A stretch of 64,000 nucleotides of DNA, from positions 1 through 64,000 of the forward strand of contig CALECM010000060.1 of the NCBI GenBank assembly GCA_937949745.1, read 5' to 3'. The notes beneath the pieces are model-generated. The model saw only the letters and a list, made by a program, of their open reading frames with translations. It did not search any database and had not been told where the DNA came from. A program made the position numbers and the translations under genes. Every line of letters starts with the position of its first letter. The first letter of the stretch is position 1. Below, one piece after another: positions 44,144 through 53,292 of the stretch. The DNA comes from an uncultured Bacteroidales bacterium. Its GTDB lineage: Bacteria > Bacteroidota > Bacteroidia > Bacteroidales > WCHB1-69.

Positions 44144-44938
44144 ATGGGTGCACAAGATATTTCCTGGCTCAATCTGATATTAGGTTATTTATTGCTTATC
44201 ATTCCCGTGATGATTTTCCGGTATTATCAGACCGGCATGATAAAACCCATGCTGATTTCGATGCTCCGGATGTCGCTACAGCTGTTTTTAGTAGGTTTAT
44301 ACCTTAAATATCTTTTCCGGTTAAATAATCCCTGGATCAATATCGCGTGGGTATTGATTATGATCCTGGTGACGGCCTATACGATCGTAAGCCGGACCCG
44401 TCTGCCCCGGAGATTACTTTTTATTCCTGTTTTCCTTGCACTAATCCTGAGCATTTCTTTAGTAGACCTTTTCCTGCTTGGCGTGGTATTGAAGCTCGAT
44501 TTTATCTTCGAAGCCCGTTACCTGATTCCTTTAACGGGCATGTTGATCGGGAACAGTTTGAACAATACGGTGATCGGGGTCGATCATTTCTATAACTGTA
44601 TCCGCCAGCAACAAAATACTTATCGCTTTGCCCTTGCAAACGGGGCTTCTCAATCGGAGGCCGTGCATATTTTTATACGTGATTCGATCCGGAAAGCCAT
44701 GAATCCCACCATAGCCTCCACGGCCGTGATGGGCATCGTATCGCTTCCGGGTATGATGACGGGTCAGATATTGGGCGGCAGCGATCCTTCGGTAGCCATA
44801 AAATACCAGATATTAATTATGATCATGATATTCGTATCCTCCCTGGTAACATTATGGTTGTCGATACTATTCTGCAACCGCAAAGCGTTCGATAAATTCG
44901 GGAATCCCGACGGACGGATAATGAAAATTTCGCATTAG
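44144..44938 (+). CDS. fetB: ABC transporter permease (FetB/UPF0014 family), 264 aa
   Basis: An integral inner-membrane protein with about seven hydrophobic segments. The UPF0014 signatures are visible: LIPLTGMLIGNSLNNTVIGV (conserved GNSLN) and STAVMGIVSLPGMMTGQILG then G. It directly follows the ATPase gene, and the GT2 gene starts 4 bp after its stop. Confidence 0.88.
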   Translation: MGAQDISWLNLILGYLLLIIPVMIFRYYQTGMIKPMLISMLRMSLQLFLVGLYLKYLFRLNNPWINIAWVLIMILVTAYTIVSRTRLPRRLLFIPVFLALILSISLVDLFLLGVVLKLDFIFEARYLIPLTGMLIGNSLNNTVIGVDHFYNCIRQQQNTYRFALANGASQSEAVHIFIRDSIRKAMNPTIASTAVMGIVSLPGMMTGQILGGSDPSVAIKYQILIMIMIFVSSLVTLWLSILFCNRKAFDKFGNPDGRIMKISH

Positions 44939-44942
44939 TTAA

Positions 44943-46532
44943 ATGAATTACATGGAAAATACCATACATAATAAAAAAAACGGTGGAGATAAATTATCCG
45001 TGGTCGTGATCACTTTTAACGAAGAGAAAAACATACGGCGTTGTCTGGAATCGGTCAAAAATATTGCGGATGAAATTATCGTGGTCGATTCCTATTCCGT
45101 TGATTCTACGGAGTCGATCTGCCGGGAATACGGCGTTCGATTTTTCCGGCATGAGTGGCTCGGTTTTGCCGGGATGAAAAATTACGCCAACCGCCAGGCC
45201 ACCTATGATTATGTTTTTTCGATCGATGCGGATGAACAACTATCCCGGGAACTTGAAAATTCAATCCTTTTGATGAAATCGGAGGGGCTGAAATACGCTT
45301 ATACGGTCAACCGTCTTAATTCCTACGCAGGGGAATGGATACGTCACGCCGGATGGTATCCTGATACGAAAGTCAGGTTATGGAATAAAAAAGAAGGTTC
45401 GTGGGAAGGGAATATTCATGAGCATCTCCATTTTACCCAGGATATGAAGTTTGTCAGGCTGAAAGGTGATTTACTCCATTATTCTTATACGGGCGTAGAA
45501 GATCATCTTAACCGGGCAAATCGCTATACCACATTGATCGCGGAGGATTATTACCGGAAAGGAAAGAAAGCCTCATTCTTTAAAATGATTTTTTCTTCCG
45601 GATTTACTTTTTTTAAGGATTATATTTTACGTTTAGGCTTTATGGATGGCTGGAGAGGACTGGCAATTTGTCGTATCGCTGCTCATTCGACCTTTCTTAA
45701 ATACGCGAAACTCCGCGAATTACATGATAAAATTCCGGAAATCTCGCTGATTATTACTACTTATAACCGTCCGGAGGCTCTGGAACTGGTATTGATCAGT
45801 GTGATGAAACAAAAATATTTGCCTTCGGAAGTGGTGGTGGCTGACGACGGCTCCACGGAAGAAACCGGGGAATTGATCCGGAAGTACCAGGCTCTGTTTC
45901 CGGTTCCTTTATACCATTGCCGGCAGGATGATGAAGGATTCCGGTTGTCGCAAATCCGTAATAAGGCCATCGCCCGCAGTAGCGGCGATTACATTATTAT
46001 GGTGGATGGAGATATGGTTCTGCATCCCGGATTCATCCGGGATCATATAGATCAAGCCAGGCCGGGACAATTCATCCAGGGTTCGCGGGTATTATTGGAC
46101 GATAAGATCACCGGTGAACGTCTCCATAACCGTAATGTTCGTTTTACCCCTTTTTCTGCGGGTATTAAAAACCGGATGAATGCCTGCCGCATCCGCTCTC
46201 TATCCGGATTGGTTTCACCCCGTTACGGTAAAAAAGATTATCGTGGCGTACGTGGCTGTAATATGTCCTTCTGGAAAGAAGATCTTATACGGGTAAACGG
46301 CTTTAACGAAGATTTTAAAGGCTGGGGAAGGGAAGACAGCGAATTTGTGGTCCGGATGCTTCATCATAATATCCGCAGAAGGAATGTGAAATTCGGAGCT
46401 GTAGCCTACCATTTATGGCATCACGAGAATAATTCTCCCAATAGTAATCTCGATAAAAACCAGGCGATTTTGGATCAAGCCCTCAAAGAAAAAAGGTTAT
46501 GGTGCGGGAAAGGATTGGACCAATACTTATAA
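44943..46532 (+). CDS. Two-domain GT2 glycosyltransferase, 529 aa
   Basis: Two GT-A family 2 transferases are fused. The first (about 17-265) resembles WaaE/KdtX-type LPS core glucosyltransferases (LSVVVITFNEEKNIRRCLES, VVDSYSVDST, SIDADEQLS). The second (about 268-529) begins ISLIITTYNRPEALELVLIS and has ADDGSTEET, MVDGDMVLHPGF and the galactosyltransferase-like GWGREDSEFVVRM. It is cytoplasmic or membrane-associated and probably adds two sugars in LPS or surface glycan synthesis. It is last in the 42374-46532 run. Confidence 0.9.
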   Translation: MNYMENTIHNKKNGGDKLSVVVITFNEEKNIRRCLESVKNIADEIIVVDSYSVDSTESICREYGVRFFRHEWLGFAGMKNYANRQATYDYVFSIDADEQLSRELENSILLMKSEGLKYAYTVNRLNSYAGEWIRHAGWYPDTKVRLWNKKEGSWEGNIHEHLHFTQDMKFVRLKGDLLHYSYTGVEDHLNRANRYTTLIAEDYYRKGKKASFFKMIFSSGFTFFKDYILRLGFMDGWRGLAICRIAAHSTFLKYAKLRELHDKIPEISLIITTYNRPEALELVLISVMKQKYLPSEVVVADDGSTEETGELIRKYQALFPVPLYHCRQDDEGFRLSQIRNKAIARSSGDYIIMVDGDMVLHPGFIRDHIDQARPGQFIQGSRVLLDDKITGERLHNRNVRFTPFSAGIKNRMNACRIRSLSGLVSPRYGKKDYRGVRGCNMSFWKEDLIRVNGFNEDFKGWGREDSEFVVRMLHHNIRRRNVKFGAVAYHLWHHENNSPNSNLDKNQAILDQALKEKRLWCGKGLDQYL

Positions 46533-46568
46533 TTAAATAATATTCGTATTCGGAATACTCTTTAACGG

Positions 46569-48806
46569 CTAAATGGTTTTGGCTTCGGAAGCATTCACGA
46601 AAAGTATATCCCCGATACCGTCAAAATCAGTAAAGAATTTGACCGGGTTATGTTTGATGATTTCTTCCCTGAATCCGATGATGGTCAAACCCGCATTTTG
46701 AGAACGGGCTTCTACAGCATCACTGAAAGACTGGTGTTCCGGTACCACGATAATTTCAATATTCTTCAGGGTTATCGGTAACCTGCCCGCAGCAATGCGG
46801 TCCTTAAGCTCATCTTTCATTTCCGCGCTTTCTCCCGTCGGACTGGTGATGAATATTCTTATTTCCGCTTTTCTCCAGTCCGGATGTGCCATAATGATAT
46901 AGCCCAGCAAAATCATGAAATTGGTATTTTTTTCATCTGTACCCCTGATCCATACGTGAATCCCGTTTTTATTCCTGATAAGATGATCCGAGCCGGCGAA
47001 GATACATACGTCGAAATTCCCGGCCCGTACCAGTTTTACGTTGTCTAATATACGGTTGAGCTCTTCGGGACTTTTTTTCTCATATTCGAATACTACCATA
47101 TTGTTTTCCATACCCGATATGGAAGGAGTCTGTATCACCTGTGTTATCGCCGATGTGTAAGATGGGGAGATCATGGTGTCGATATAAAGCGGACTGTCTT
47201 TTTCTTTCTGGTTACGGACCAGCTGGGTCAGGATTTCCCGGGCTTCCCTGCAGGTTTCCTTGCTGTAATAACCTTCGATGAAATGGAAATAAGTGCCGAA
47301 TCCATGCTGGTAGCTGATCCACTTCATCAATTCCAGTACTTTATCCCTTTCCAGGGAATGGGGAGAAATACAGACGGCTGCCGGCCTCCACTCTTCCTGG
47401 TCCATGGAGGATTGGTTTTTCTGCATGAATACCTGTAACTGCCTGTTCAATTGGAACAACGCTCCCTTGAAAATATTTACAAGTCCTTTCTTATCTTTAT
47501 TATAATGTTCGATAAACAGATAGATGAGAATGATAAGGAGATATGAAAGTATCGTATATAAAGAATTGATCTTGAACATGACCCAAACGGAAAGTATGAA
47601 TCCCAACAGGGAAATGAACCACTTGGATTTAAAACGGGGACGATAGGAGGGAGGAGATCCGAAATGATTGAGAAAAGAACTAAGGCAGAGTGTTCCATAG
47701 GTGATTAAGAAAAACATGGATATGATCTCCGCAACACTGTTCACATCTCCCAGGAGAATAAAAATTAAGGCGATGCCGAAGGATACGATCGATGCATTGA
47801 AAGGTTCTTTATTTTCTCCTTTGCCTCTGGATAAAAACGCATTCAGTTTTCTGAACGGGAAAGTCCTGTCATGGGCGATTGCCTGCAAAGTACGGGGAGC
47901 CACCATCATGGAACCTAAAGCGGAGGAAGAAGTACAGGCGGCGAGACCTACGGGAATCATCACGGAACCGAATATCGCGATCCTCGACATGATAAGCTGG
48001 TCTTCCATCAGGTCTGCATGTGACGCCGATATGGAAAGCTTCCATACTACCAAAATATAGACGATTAATCCGGTGAGTGTTCCTGCCATGGTTCCTAATG
48101 GAATTGATTTTCCCGGATTTTTAAGATCTCCGCTAAGTCCGACTCCTGCCGTCATTCCCGTAAAAGCCGGGAAACAGATCGCAAATAGTATAAAGAACTG
48201 GTTCCTGTTGAAAAAACCGAAATTATCTCCGGGCACTCTGGTGGGATCTCCGCCCGAATCCAAAGGATGTCCGAAGAAGAAAAGCAATAGGGAGATAAAT
48301 AAAATAATATTGACTACATATAGTAATTTGACACTCGAGCCGGTGCCTTTCCTCAGTATCACATAAGCCAATATCAGTAAAGTGGGAACACTGATCACCT
48401 GCCGCGGAAGTTCGAACCCGAAATATCCGGCCCACCAATCGAATAAAGGCTGGAAAGATTCCGCGAAGGCTATGGTATAAAAGGCAATACTTATGGTTTG
48501 GGACAGAAAAAGCGTAATGCCGATTGTAGTTCCTATTTTTAAACCGAATGATCTGGAAATAATAAAATATTCTCCTCCTCCTTCCACTCTTGTGTTGGTA
48601 GCCAATTCTGAAATTGCCAAAGCCGTGGGAATCGTGATCATGTGGCCGAGCAGGATAATGGCAAGCACCCCCCAGAATCCCAATGTTCCGGTGGCATAGC
48701 CCATACGCAAAAACAAGATTGCACCGAGTATCGAGGATATAGCGGTAAAATATACCGGCGCCGTACCCATTCCGTTTTTCTTTCCCAGTTCCGTTTTTGT
48801 TTTCAT
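46569..48806 (-). CDS. SLC12-like cation-chloride cotransporter/APC permease, 745 aa
   Basis: The N-terminal half (about 1-440) has some 12 membrane segments of the APC superfamily (GTAPVYFTAISSILGAILFL then RMGYATG, and FPAFTGMTAGVGLSGDLKNP), like eukaryotic Na-K-Cl cotransporters. The C-terminal 290 residues are a soluble regulatory domain (CISPHSLERDKVLELMKWIS; IIVVPEHQSFSDAVEARSQN). The transported ion or amino acid is uncertain. A TTG at 48824 lies in the promoter element, so ATG 48806 (MKTKTELG) is used. It is convergent with the GT2 gene. Confidence 0.87.
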   Translation of the reverse strand: MKTKTELGKKNGMGTAPVYFTAISSILGAILFLRMGYATGTLGFWGVLAIILLGHMITIPTALAISELATNTRVEGGGEYFIISRSFGLKIGTTIGITLFLSQTISIAFYTIAFAESFQPLFDWWAGYFGFELPRQVISVPTLLILAYVILRKGTGSSVKLLYVVNIILFISLLLFFFGHPLDSGGDPTRVPGDNFGFFNRNQFFILFAICFPAFTGMTAGVGLSGDLKNPGKSIPLGTMAGTLTGLIVYILVVWKLSISASHADLMEDQLIMSRIAIFGSVMIPVGLAACTSSSALGSMMVAPRTLQAIAHDRTFPFRKLNAFLSRGKGENKEPFNASIVSFGIALIFILLGDVNSVAEIISMFFLITYGTLCLSSFLNHFGSPPSYRPRFKSKWFISLLGFILSVWVMFKINSLYTILSYLLIILIYLFIEHYNKDKKGLVNIFKGALFQLNRQLQVFMQKNQSSMDQEEWRPAAVCISPHSLERDKVLELMKWISYQHGFGTYFHFIEGYYSKETCREAREILTQLVRNQKEKDSPLYIDTMISPSYTSAITQVIQTPSISGMENNMVVFEYEKKSPEELNRILDNVKLVRAGNFDVCIFAGSDHLIRNKNGIHVWIRGTDEKNTNFMILLGYIIMAHPDWRKAEIRIFITSPTGESAEMKDELKDRIAAGRLPITLKNIEIIVVPEHQSFSDAVEARSQNAGLTIIGFREEIIKHNPVKFFTDFDGIGDILFVNASEAKTI

Positions 48807-48821
48807 AATTTTTACTGTCTG

Positions 48822-48829
48822 CAAAAATA
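48822..48829 (-). promoter_or_regulatory. -7 promoter element of the SLC12-like gene
   Basis: The minus strand reads TATTTTTG, 15 nt before the ATG at 48806. It decides against the upstream TTG start, which would begin inside the element. Confidence 0.6.
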
Positions 48830-48985
48830 ATGGATTCCGGGAGAACCGGGCGGCTTTGAGAAAATAAATAACAAAAATTAACCATGTTCATGTTGTTCAA
48901 TCAATGTGAAGGGCTCACCGGCGGAATAAACATTTTCTCACTAAATAGCTTTATAATGGATAATATGGATCTTGTCTCTTTTTAA

Positions 48986-48993
48986 TATATTTG
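48986..48993 (+). promoter_or_regulatory. -7 promoter element of the acyltransferase gene
   Basis: TATATTTG lies 20 nt before ATG 49014 and supports that start over the upstream ATG 48972. Confidence 0.6.
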
Positions 48994-49013
48994 CAGCCGT
49001 AAGATGTAACTCT

Positions 49014-51032
49014 ATGACTAATAGTAAGAAGTTGTATAAAATAAAGGTAATATTAAGCCTTTCCAATATCAATGCCGATTTTCTACAACTTATCCTTTGT
49101 ATGTTCGTGAGCCATTACCTGATTGGGAATCCTTTATATGGCGCCGCCCTTTTCCTTTTCAATAATATCTGGATACTTTATTTTGAAGGAAATTTGCGTC
49201 ACCTGAAATACAAACGCGGAGAGGGACCCGGCGTAATGATGTGGATATTACTTACTTTTTCCTTATTGGCGGGCATGGCTATTATTTTTCTTTATCCTGT
49301 GGTAGGAGGTAAATACGAGGCTAATTATGTCTCGTTTTTCGTGTTGATAGTGGCTTTACGGAATATCATGACTTACTGGATGACCAATTCCTATAACCGG
49401 AAAAAGAAATCTAACCGGGTTCTTAAAATACTGTTCCAGTTGTTTTTCCTTCTTCCCTGTATAGTATTTGCCTTTTGGCTTATGGAGGGTACACCTCGTT
49501 ATATTGTCATGATTGGTTTTGCTTTTACCGGATTTCTCCTTTCATACGAAAGCAGTACGATGGTCAGTTTCGGTAAATATATAGCTCATCTGGATAAAGA
49601 CAAAATAGGGGAAATATTTTCCTATAAGGTATTTTCCAATATGGCGCTCTATTCTCAGATTGCTTTCAGCCTGGGCGTGCTGATGTATGTTTGCTATATA
49701 AGTTTCAGTCAGGAAACATTTTCCGTGTGGGTATATCTTGTTATGGCACTCTGGCTCGTATTCGTTCTGATATTATCCGAGCTGTTCACCTGGGTAGCCA
49801 ATAAGCAGGGCTGGGTAATGAACCTGAACCTTTTTCTTCTCGGAGCCGGTTTATGGATACTGGGTTCCGTGCAAATGTACCGGGTAACCGACTGGATAGG
49901 AACCGCTTTCTGGACATTTTTTTGGGGCTTCGGACTGGCCTGTATTACGGCGGTCACGAACAGGTATAATAAGGACTTTAAACTGGTAGCCCGTATAGCC
50001 AACAAGAAAGTGGCGGACAGGGATCTCTATTTCCGTAATATGCTTACCCAGTTAGTGGCGGTCATTATTTCTTATGGTATTATGCTTTGTGTCGTAACGG
50101 TATGGTCATTTGTGATTCCCAATTCCACAGATGCCGGGGTACCGGCTTTATCACGACAGATCATGATGCAGCTACCTGTGCTTTTTATGTTGATCAGTAT
50201 TTTCTTTGCTTTAAAACAGCCGCTGGATGAAAGAATCCGTCAAAAATTGATCAATTATAATGCGGGAACAAATCAGAATGACCCTACTAAGAAGAATCTG
50301 GAAAAACGCCTCATTAAGGAAAGTCGTGTGCGTTTCGGTATCAAGATTATCGCGGGTATCGTGCGTCCTTTCCTGCATCTGAAGGTTTCGGGAAAAGAAA
50401 ATATTGATCCGGGTAATTTTCCCTCCATATTTGTGTGCAACCATGGCCTTTTTTACGGACCTATCGCGGCGGTAATCTATTTGCCGACCTATTTCCGGCC
50501 ATGGGTTGATAAAAAAATGGTGGATATAGATCTCAGTGCCCAGGAAATATACGACCGCCAGCTTTACCGCTGGCCCTTATTATCCGGGAATGCCAAAATG
50601 AAGATCAGCAGGATCGTGGCACAACCCGTAACCTGGGCGCTCAATTCTTTTAACCCCATTCCGGTGCAAAAGAACTCATTACACGGTATTGTGCAAACCT
50701 TTGACGATACGGTGACGGTACTGACCGAAGGAGATAATGTGCTTATATTTCCGGAAAAGCCTAAAAAGGTAAAAAAGGGGAATAAAATGACCGTCGAGCA
50801 CGAAACCAATACGGTCGGAAATCTCTATACCGGATTCGCCAGTATCGGGAAATTATATTATGAACAATCCGGTAAAGCTTTATATTTTTATCCGATATAT
50901 GCCAATAAAAAAGGCCATACCTTTAAAATAGGAGAACCGGTTATTTATGATCCGGACAATCAGCCGAAAGAGGAGAAAAAACGCATTGCCGACCAATTGC
51001 ATGATAAGATGCTTGAATTGAAGAACGGGTAA
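49014..51032 (+). CDS. Multi-pass membrane protein with C-terminal PlsC-like acyltransferase domain, 672 aa
   Basis: The first 400 or so residues form about 10-12 membrane segments of unclear family. The last 230 resemble a PlsC/1-acylglycerol-3-phosphate acyltransferase: SIFVCNHGLFYGPIAAVIYL (motif I), FRPWVDKKMVD, NPIPVQKN and LIFPEKP (motif III). In motif I the usual HX4D Asp is Gly (HGLFYG), so it is either a divergent subfamily or altered catalytically. It probably acylates a lipid at the inner membrane. ATG 49014 (MTNSKKLYKIK) is chosen from the promoter position. Confidence 0.78.
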   Translation: MTNSKKLYKIKVILSLSNINADFLQLILCMFVSHYLIGNPLYGAALFLFNNIWILYFEGNLRHLKYKRGEGPGVMMWILLTFSLLAGMAIIFLYPVVGGKYEANYVSFFVLIVALRNIMTYWMTNSYNRKKKSNRVLKILFQLFFLLPCIVFAFWLMEGTPRYIVMIGFAFTGFLLSYESSTMVSFGKYIAHLDKDKIGEIFSYKVFSNMALYSQIAFSLGVLMYVCYISFSQETFSVWVYLVMALWLVFVLILSELFTWVANKQGWVMNLNLFLLGAGLWILGSVQMYRVTDWIGTAFWTFFWGFGLACITAVTNRYNKDFKLVARIANKKVADRDLYFRNMLTQLVAVIISYGIMLCVVTVWSFVIPNSTDAGVPALSRQIMMQLPVLFMLISIFFALKQPLDERIRQKLINYNAGTNQNDPTKKNLEKRLIKESRVRFGIKIIAGIVRPFLHLKVSGKENIDPGNFPSIFVCNHGLFYGPIAAVIYLPTYFRPWVDKKMVDIDLSAQEIYDRQLYRWPLLSGNAKMKISRIVAQPVTWALNSFNPIPVQKNSLHGIVQTFDDTVTVLTEGDNVLIFPEKPKKVKKGNKMTVEHETNTVGNLYTGFASIGKLYYEQSGKALYFYPIYANKKGHTFKIGEPVIYDPDNQPKEEKKRIADQLHDKMLELKNG

Positions 51033-51075
51033 ACATTGTAATATGAAAAGATCTTTTAATTCATAAAATTATTCA

Positions 51076-51789
51076 ATGAAAATAATTTTACAGGAAGATA
51101 GCCATATAGATTACCAAAACTACCGCTTTCCTTATTGTTTATATGCAATTAAGGAAGCGGATGATTATTATGGGGAAATATATGATAAAGGATTTCTCCC
51201 TTACAGCAATAACCTTGATATGGAAGAAGAGATCTTTTATATGGCCCGAAGTATCAGGATAGATCTGGCCAGGTCTCCTTTTAACTATAAGCAGAACAAT
51301 GTTTTCAATAAATTTTCCAAAGTATATCGGGATACGGAGCTTGTATTTTCACTGGAATCCAAAGATGACCTGAAGAATAATCATGATTTTCTGGATTGGT
51401 GTTTGGCTAACGCTAAAAACCGTTTCCTTTCTATGGAAAGATTAAGATACATACTTTCCCGTCCGTATCTCCGGAATATATTATGTATTACAAGTAAAGA
51501 GAAAGTACTGGCTTACGTTTTCCTGATTCACGAACCGGGAAAATTTGCCCATGTGTGGTACTCTTTTTATGATCAGGAAAATAAAATGAATGATTTCGGG
51601 AAATGGATCATATTAAAAACGATAGCGTGGTGCTTTGCTCATCAATATCCTCTCTTTTATATCGGGACCTGTTATTCCGCGTCCGCTTTCTATAAATTAA
51701 CATTAAGTCCCCACACCACCTATTTCGACGGAACAGGTTGGAATGAGGACTTATCTGGTCTTAAGAAAAAATTGTTGACGGAAAATTAA
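51076..51789 (+). CDS. GNAT-like protein, possibly related to arginyl-tRNA-protein transferase, 237 aa
   Basis: The C-terminal half (FLSMERLRYILSRPY, then VLAYVFLIHEPGKFAHVWYS and ITLKTIAWCFAH-like text) has the look of the GNAT-fold part of aminoacyl-tRNA-protein transferases, ending with YFDGTGWNEDLSGLKKKL. The N-terminal Cys motif of ATE1 is not seen. Its function is unknown. It lies 43 bp after the acyltransferase and its stop codon overlaps the stop of sodB on the other strand. Confidence 0.55.
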   Translation: MKIILQEDSHIDYQNYRFPYCLYAIKEADDYYGEIYDKGFLPYSNNLDMEEEIFYMARSIRIDLARSPFNYKQNNVFNKFSKVYRDTELVFSLESKDDLKNNHDFLDWCLANAKNRFLSMERLRYILSRPYLRNILCITSKEKVLAYVFLIHEPGKFAHVWYSFYDQENKMNDFGKWIILKTIAWCFAHQYPLFYIGTCYSASAFYKLTLSPHTTYFDGTGWNEDLSGLKKKLLTEN

Positions 51790-52370
51790 CGGTTATTTTC
51801 CATTCTTTCCGCTACTTTATTCCAATTGATTATTTTAAAAAAGCTTGCTACATAATCAGGCCTTTTATTCCTGTAATCGATATAATAAGCATGTTCCCAT
51901 ACGTCACAGGTTAAAAGGGGTTTCATTCCTTTGGTCATGGGATTTTCCGCGTTTCCTGTTTTTTCAATACTTAGTTTACCGTTCCCGTTAAGTACAAGCC
52001 ATGCCCATCCTGAGCCGAACTGGGAAGTGGCCGCATCTGCGAATTCCTTTTTAAATTCCTCAAAGGAACCGAAGTCCTGTATGATCTTTTCCATTAATTG
52101 TCCTTCCGGTTTTGCCGGCGCGTCGGGTGTAAGCGATTCCCAATAAAAAGTATGGTTCCATACCTGCGCCCCGTTATTGAAAATATCCCCTTTTGATTTT
52201 TTTACAATCTCTTCCAGCGTTGCATCTTCGAATTCAGTTCCCGGCACCAGTTTATTTAATTTATCGACATAAGCCTGATGATGTTTTCCGTAATGATATT
52301 CGATGGTTTCTTTGCTGATCGTGGGTTCCAGGGCATCCTTCGCCCAGGGTAATTGAGGTAATGTAAACAT
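51786..52370 (-). CDS. sodB: Superoxide dismutase (Fe/Mn), 194 aa
   Basis: Converts superoxide to oxygen and hydrogen peroxide. The metal ligands are seen in TIEYHYGKHHQAYVDKLN (His), NNGAQVWNHTFYW (His) and CDVWEHAYYIDYRNKRPDY (Asp and His). The length is typical of the iron or cambialistic type in Bacteroidota. It is a single gene with no signal peptide, so cytoplasmic. Its TAA shares the bases TTAA with the convergent gene's stop. Confidence 0.96.
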   Translation of the reverse strand: MFTLPQLPWAKDALEPTISKETIEYHYGKHHQAYVDKLNKLVPGTEFEDATLEEIVKKSKGDIFNNGAQVWNHTFYWESLTPDAPAKPEGQLMEKIIQDFGSFEEFKKEFADAATSQFGSGWAWLVLNGNGKLSIEKTGNAENPMTKGMKPLLTCDVWEHAYYIDYRNKRPDYVASFFKIINWNKVAERMENNR

Positions 52371-52527
52371 GATTTTTTGTTTTAATGATTTTATTTTTTA
52401 ATCTTTTATGGTAATGTAACATTAAAAAAGGAAACATTGTTTAGGTTATGGATTGCAATGCATAATATCAATAAAAGATTGGTAGTGATTTATATATTGC
52501 TTTCTTTGGGAGAGTAAAGGCTCCTCC

Positions 52528-53289
52528 TTACTGCATTTCAGTTAAATATTTCCAGAATCTTCTGGGCATATTTTGACGTTGTAATTTAGGATTGATACGC
52601 TCTTTGATCGCCATGGATTTGAAATATCCTTTCCATCTCTCCTGGAAAAGCTTCTCGTCTTTTGCCATAATATCGTCATTTAATTTTCCGTCGATAAGAT
52701 GCTGGTCGTTATCCAGTGTGACCTCCGTTACTTTTTTAAGATCGTAATAATACCCGTATTTCCGTTTGAGGTCATATAAAAACCATTTCTGGTCGGCAAA
52801 ACGATCCTTAAAATAGGAAAGTGTCAACGGCAGAACATTATATTGCGGCGATAACGGGGCGAAAAATGTACCGTCGGAGGCTTTCTGGAACCGGATGAAT
52901 TGTATATAATAACGGGCCTCCCTGGATACTTTCTCCCCGAGTTTTTTAACTTCGAACATATCATCGTCGGCGAAATCCATAACGACATTATCTTTCCTGT
53001 CGAAAATTTTGCGCATGTACCGGAATAAAAGTTCATCGGCCTCTTCTTTTTCCGATAACCAGACACAGATCAGCATCCTGCATATATTTCCGGATAATTT
53101 ACGGCGAAGTCCTTTCCACACACGGCTCGATTTATGACCGTCACTATTTACCTCATGGATATTTTCAGTGAAAAGGGGATGCGGTGCTCCCTGAGCTAAT
53201 AACCGGTCAGGGAACATTTTACGGTCATAAGCATCAAAAAGGGCGGACAATAATCCTTCGAAAGTCTTATCATAATAGAATACTGTCAT
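52528..53289 (-). CDS. Putative DNA repair protein (TIGR03915-type), 253 aa
   Basis: It matches the small family found beside the radical-SAM DNA modification/repair protein: YYDKTFEGLLSALFDAYDRK at the N-terminus, RYYIQFIRFQKASDGTFFAP in the middle and LKRKYGYYYDLKKVTEVTLD later. No biochemical activity is established that I can name. It begins 3 bp after the upstream radical-SAM gene, so they are co-translated. Confidence 0.85.
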   Translation of the reverse strand: MTVFYYDKTFEGLLSALFDAYDRKMFPDRLLAQGAPHPLFTENIHEVNSDGHKSSRVWKGLRRKLSGNICRMLICVWLSEKEEADELLFRYMRKIFDRKDNVVMDFADDDMFEVKKLGEKVSREARYYIQFIRFQKASDGTFFAPLSPQYNVLPLTLSYFKDRFADQKWFLYDLKRKYGYYYDLKKVTEVTLDNDQHLIDGKLNDDIMAKDEKLFQERWKGYFKSMAIKERINPKLQRQNMPRRFWKYLTEMQ

Positions 53290-53292
53290 AGA

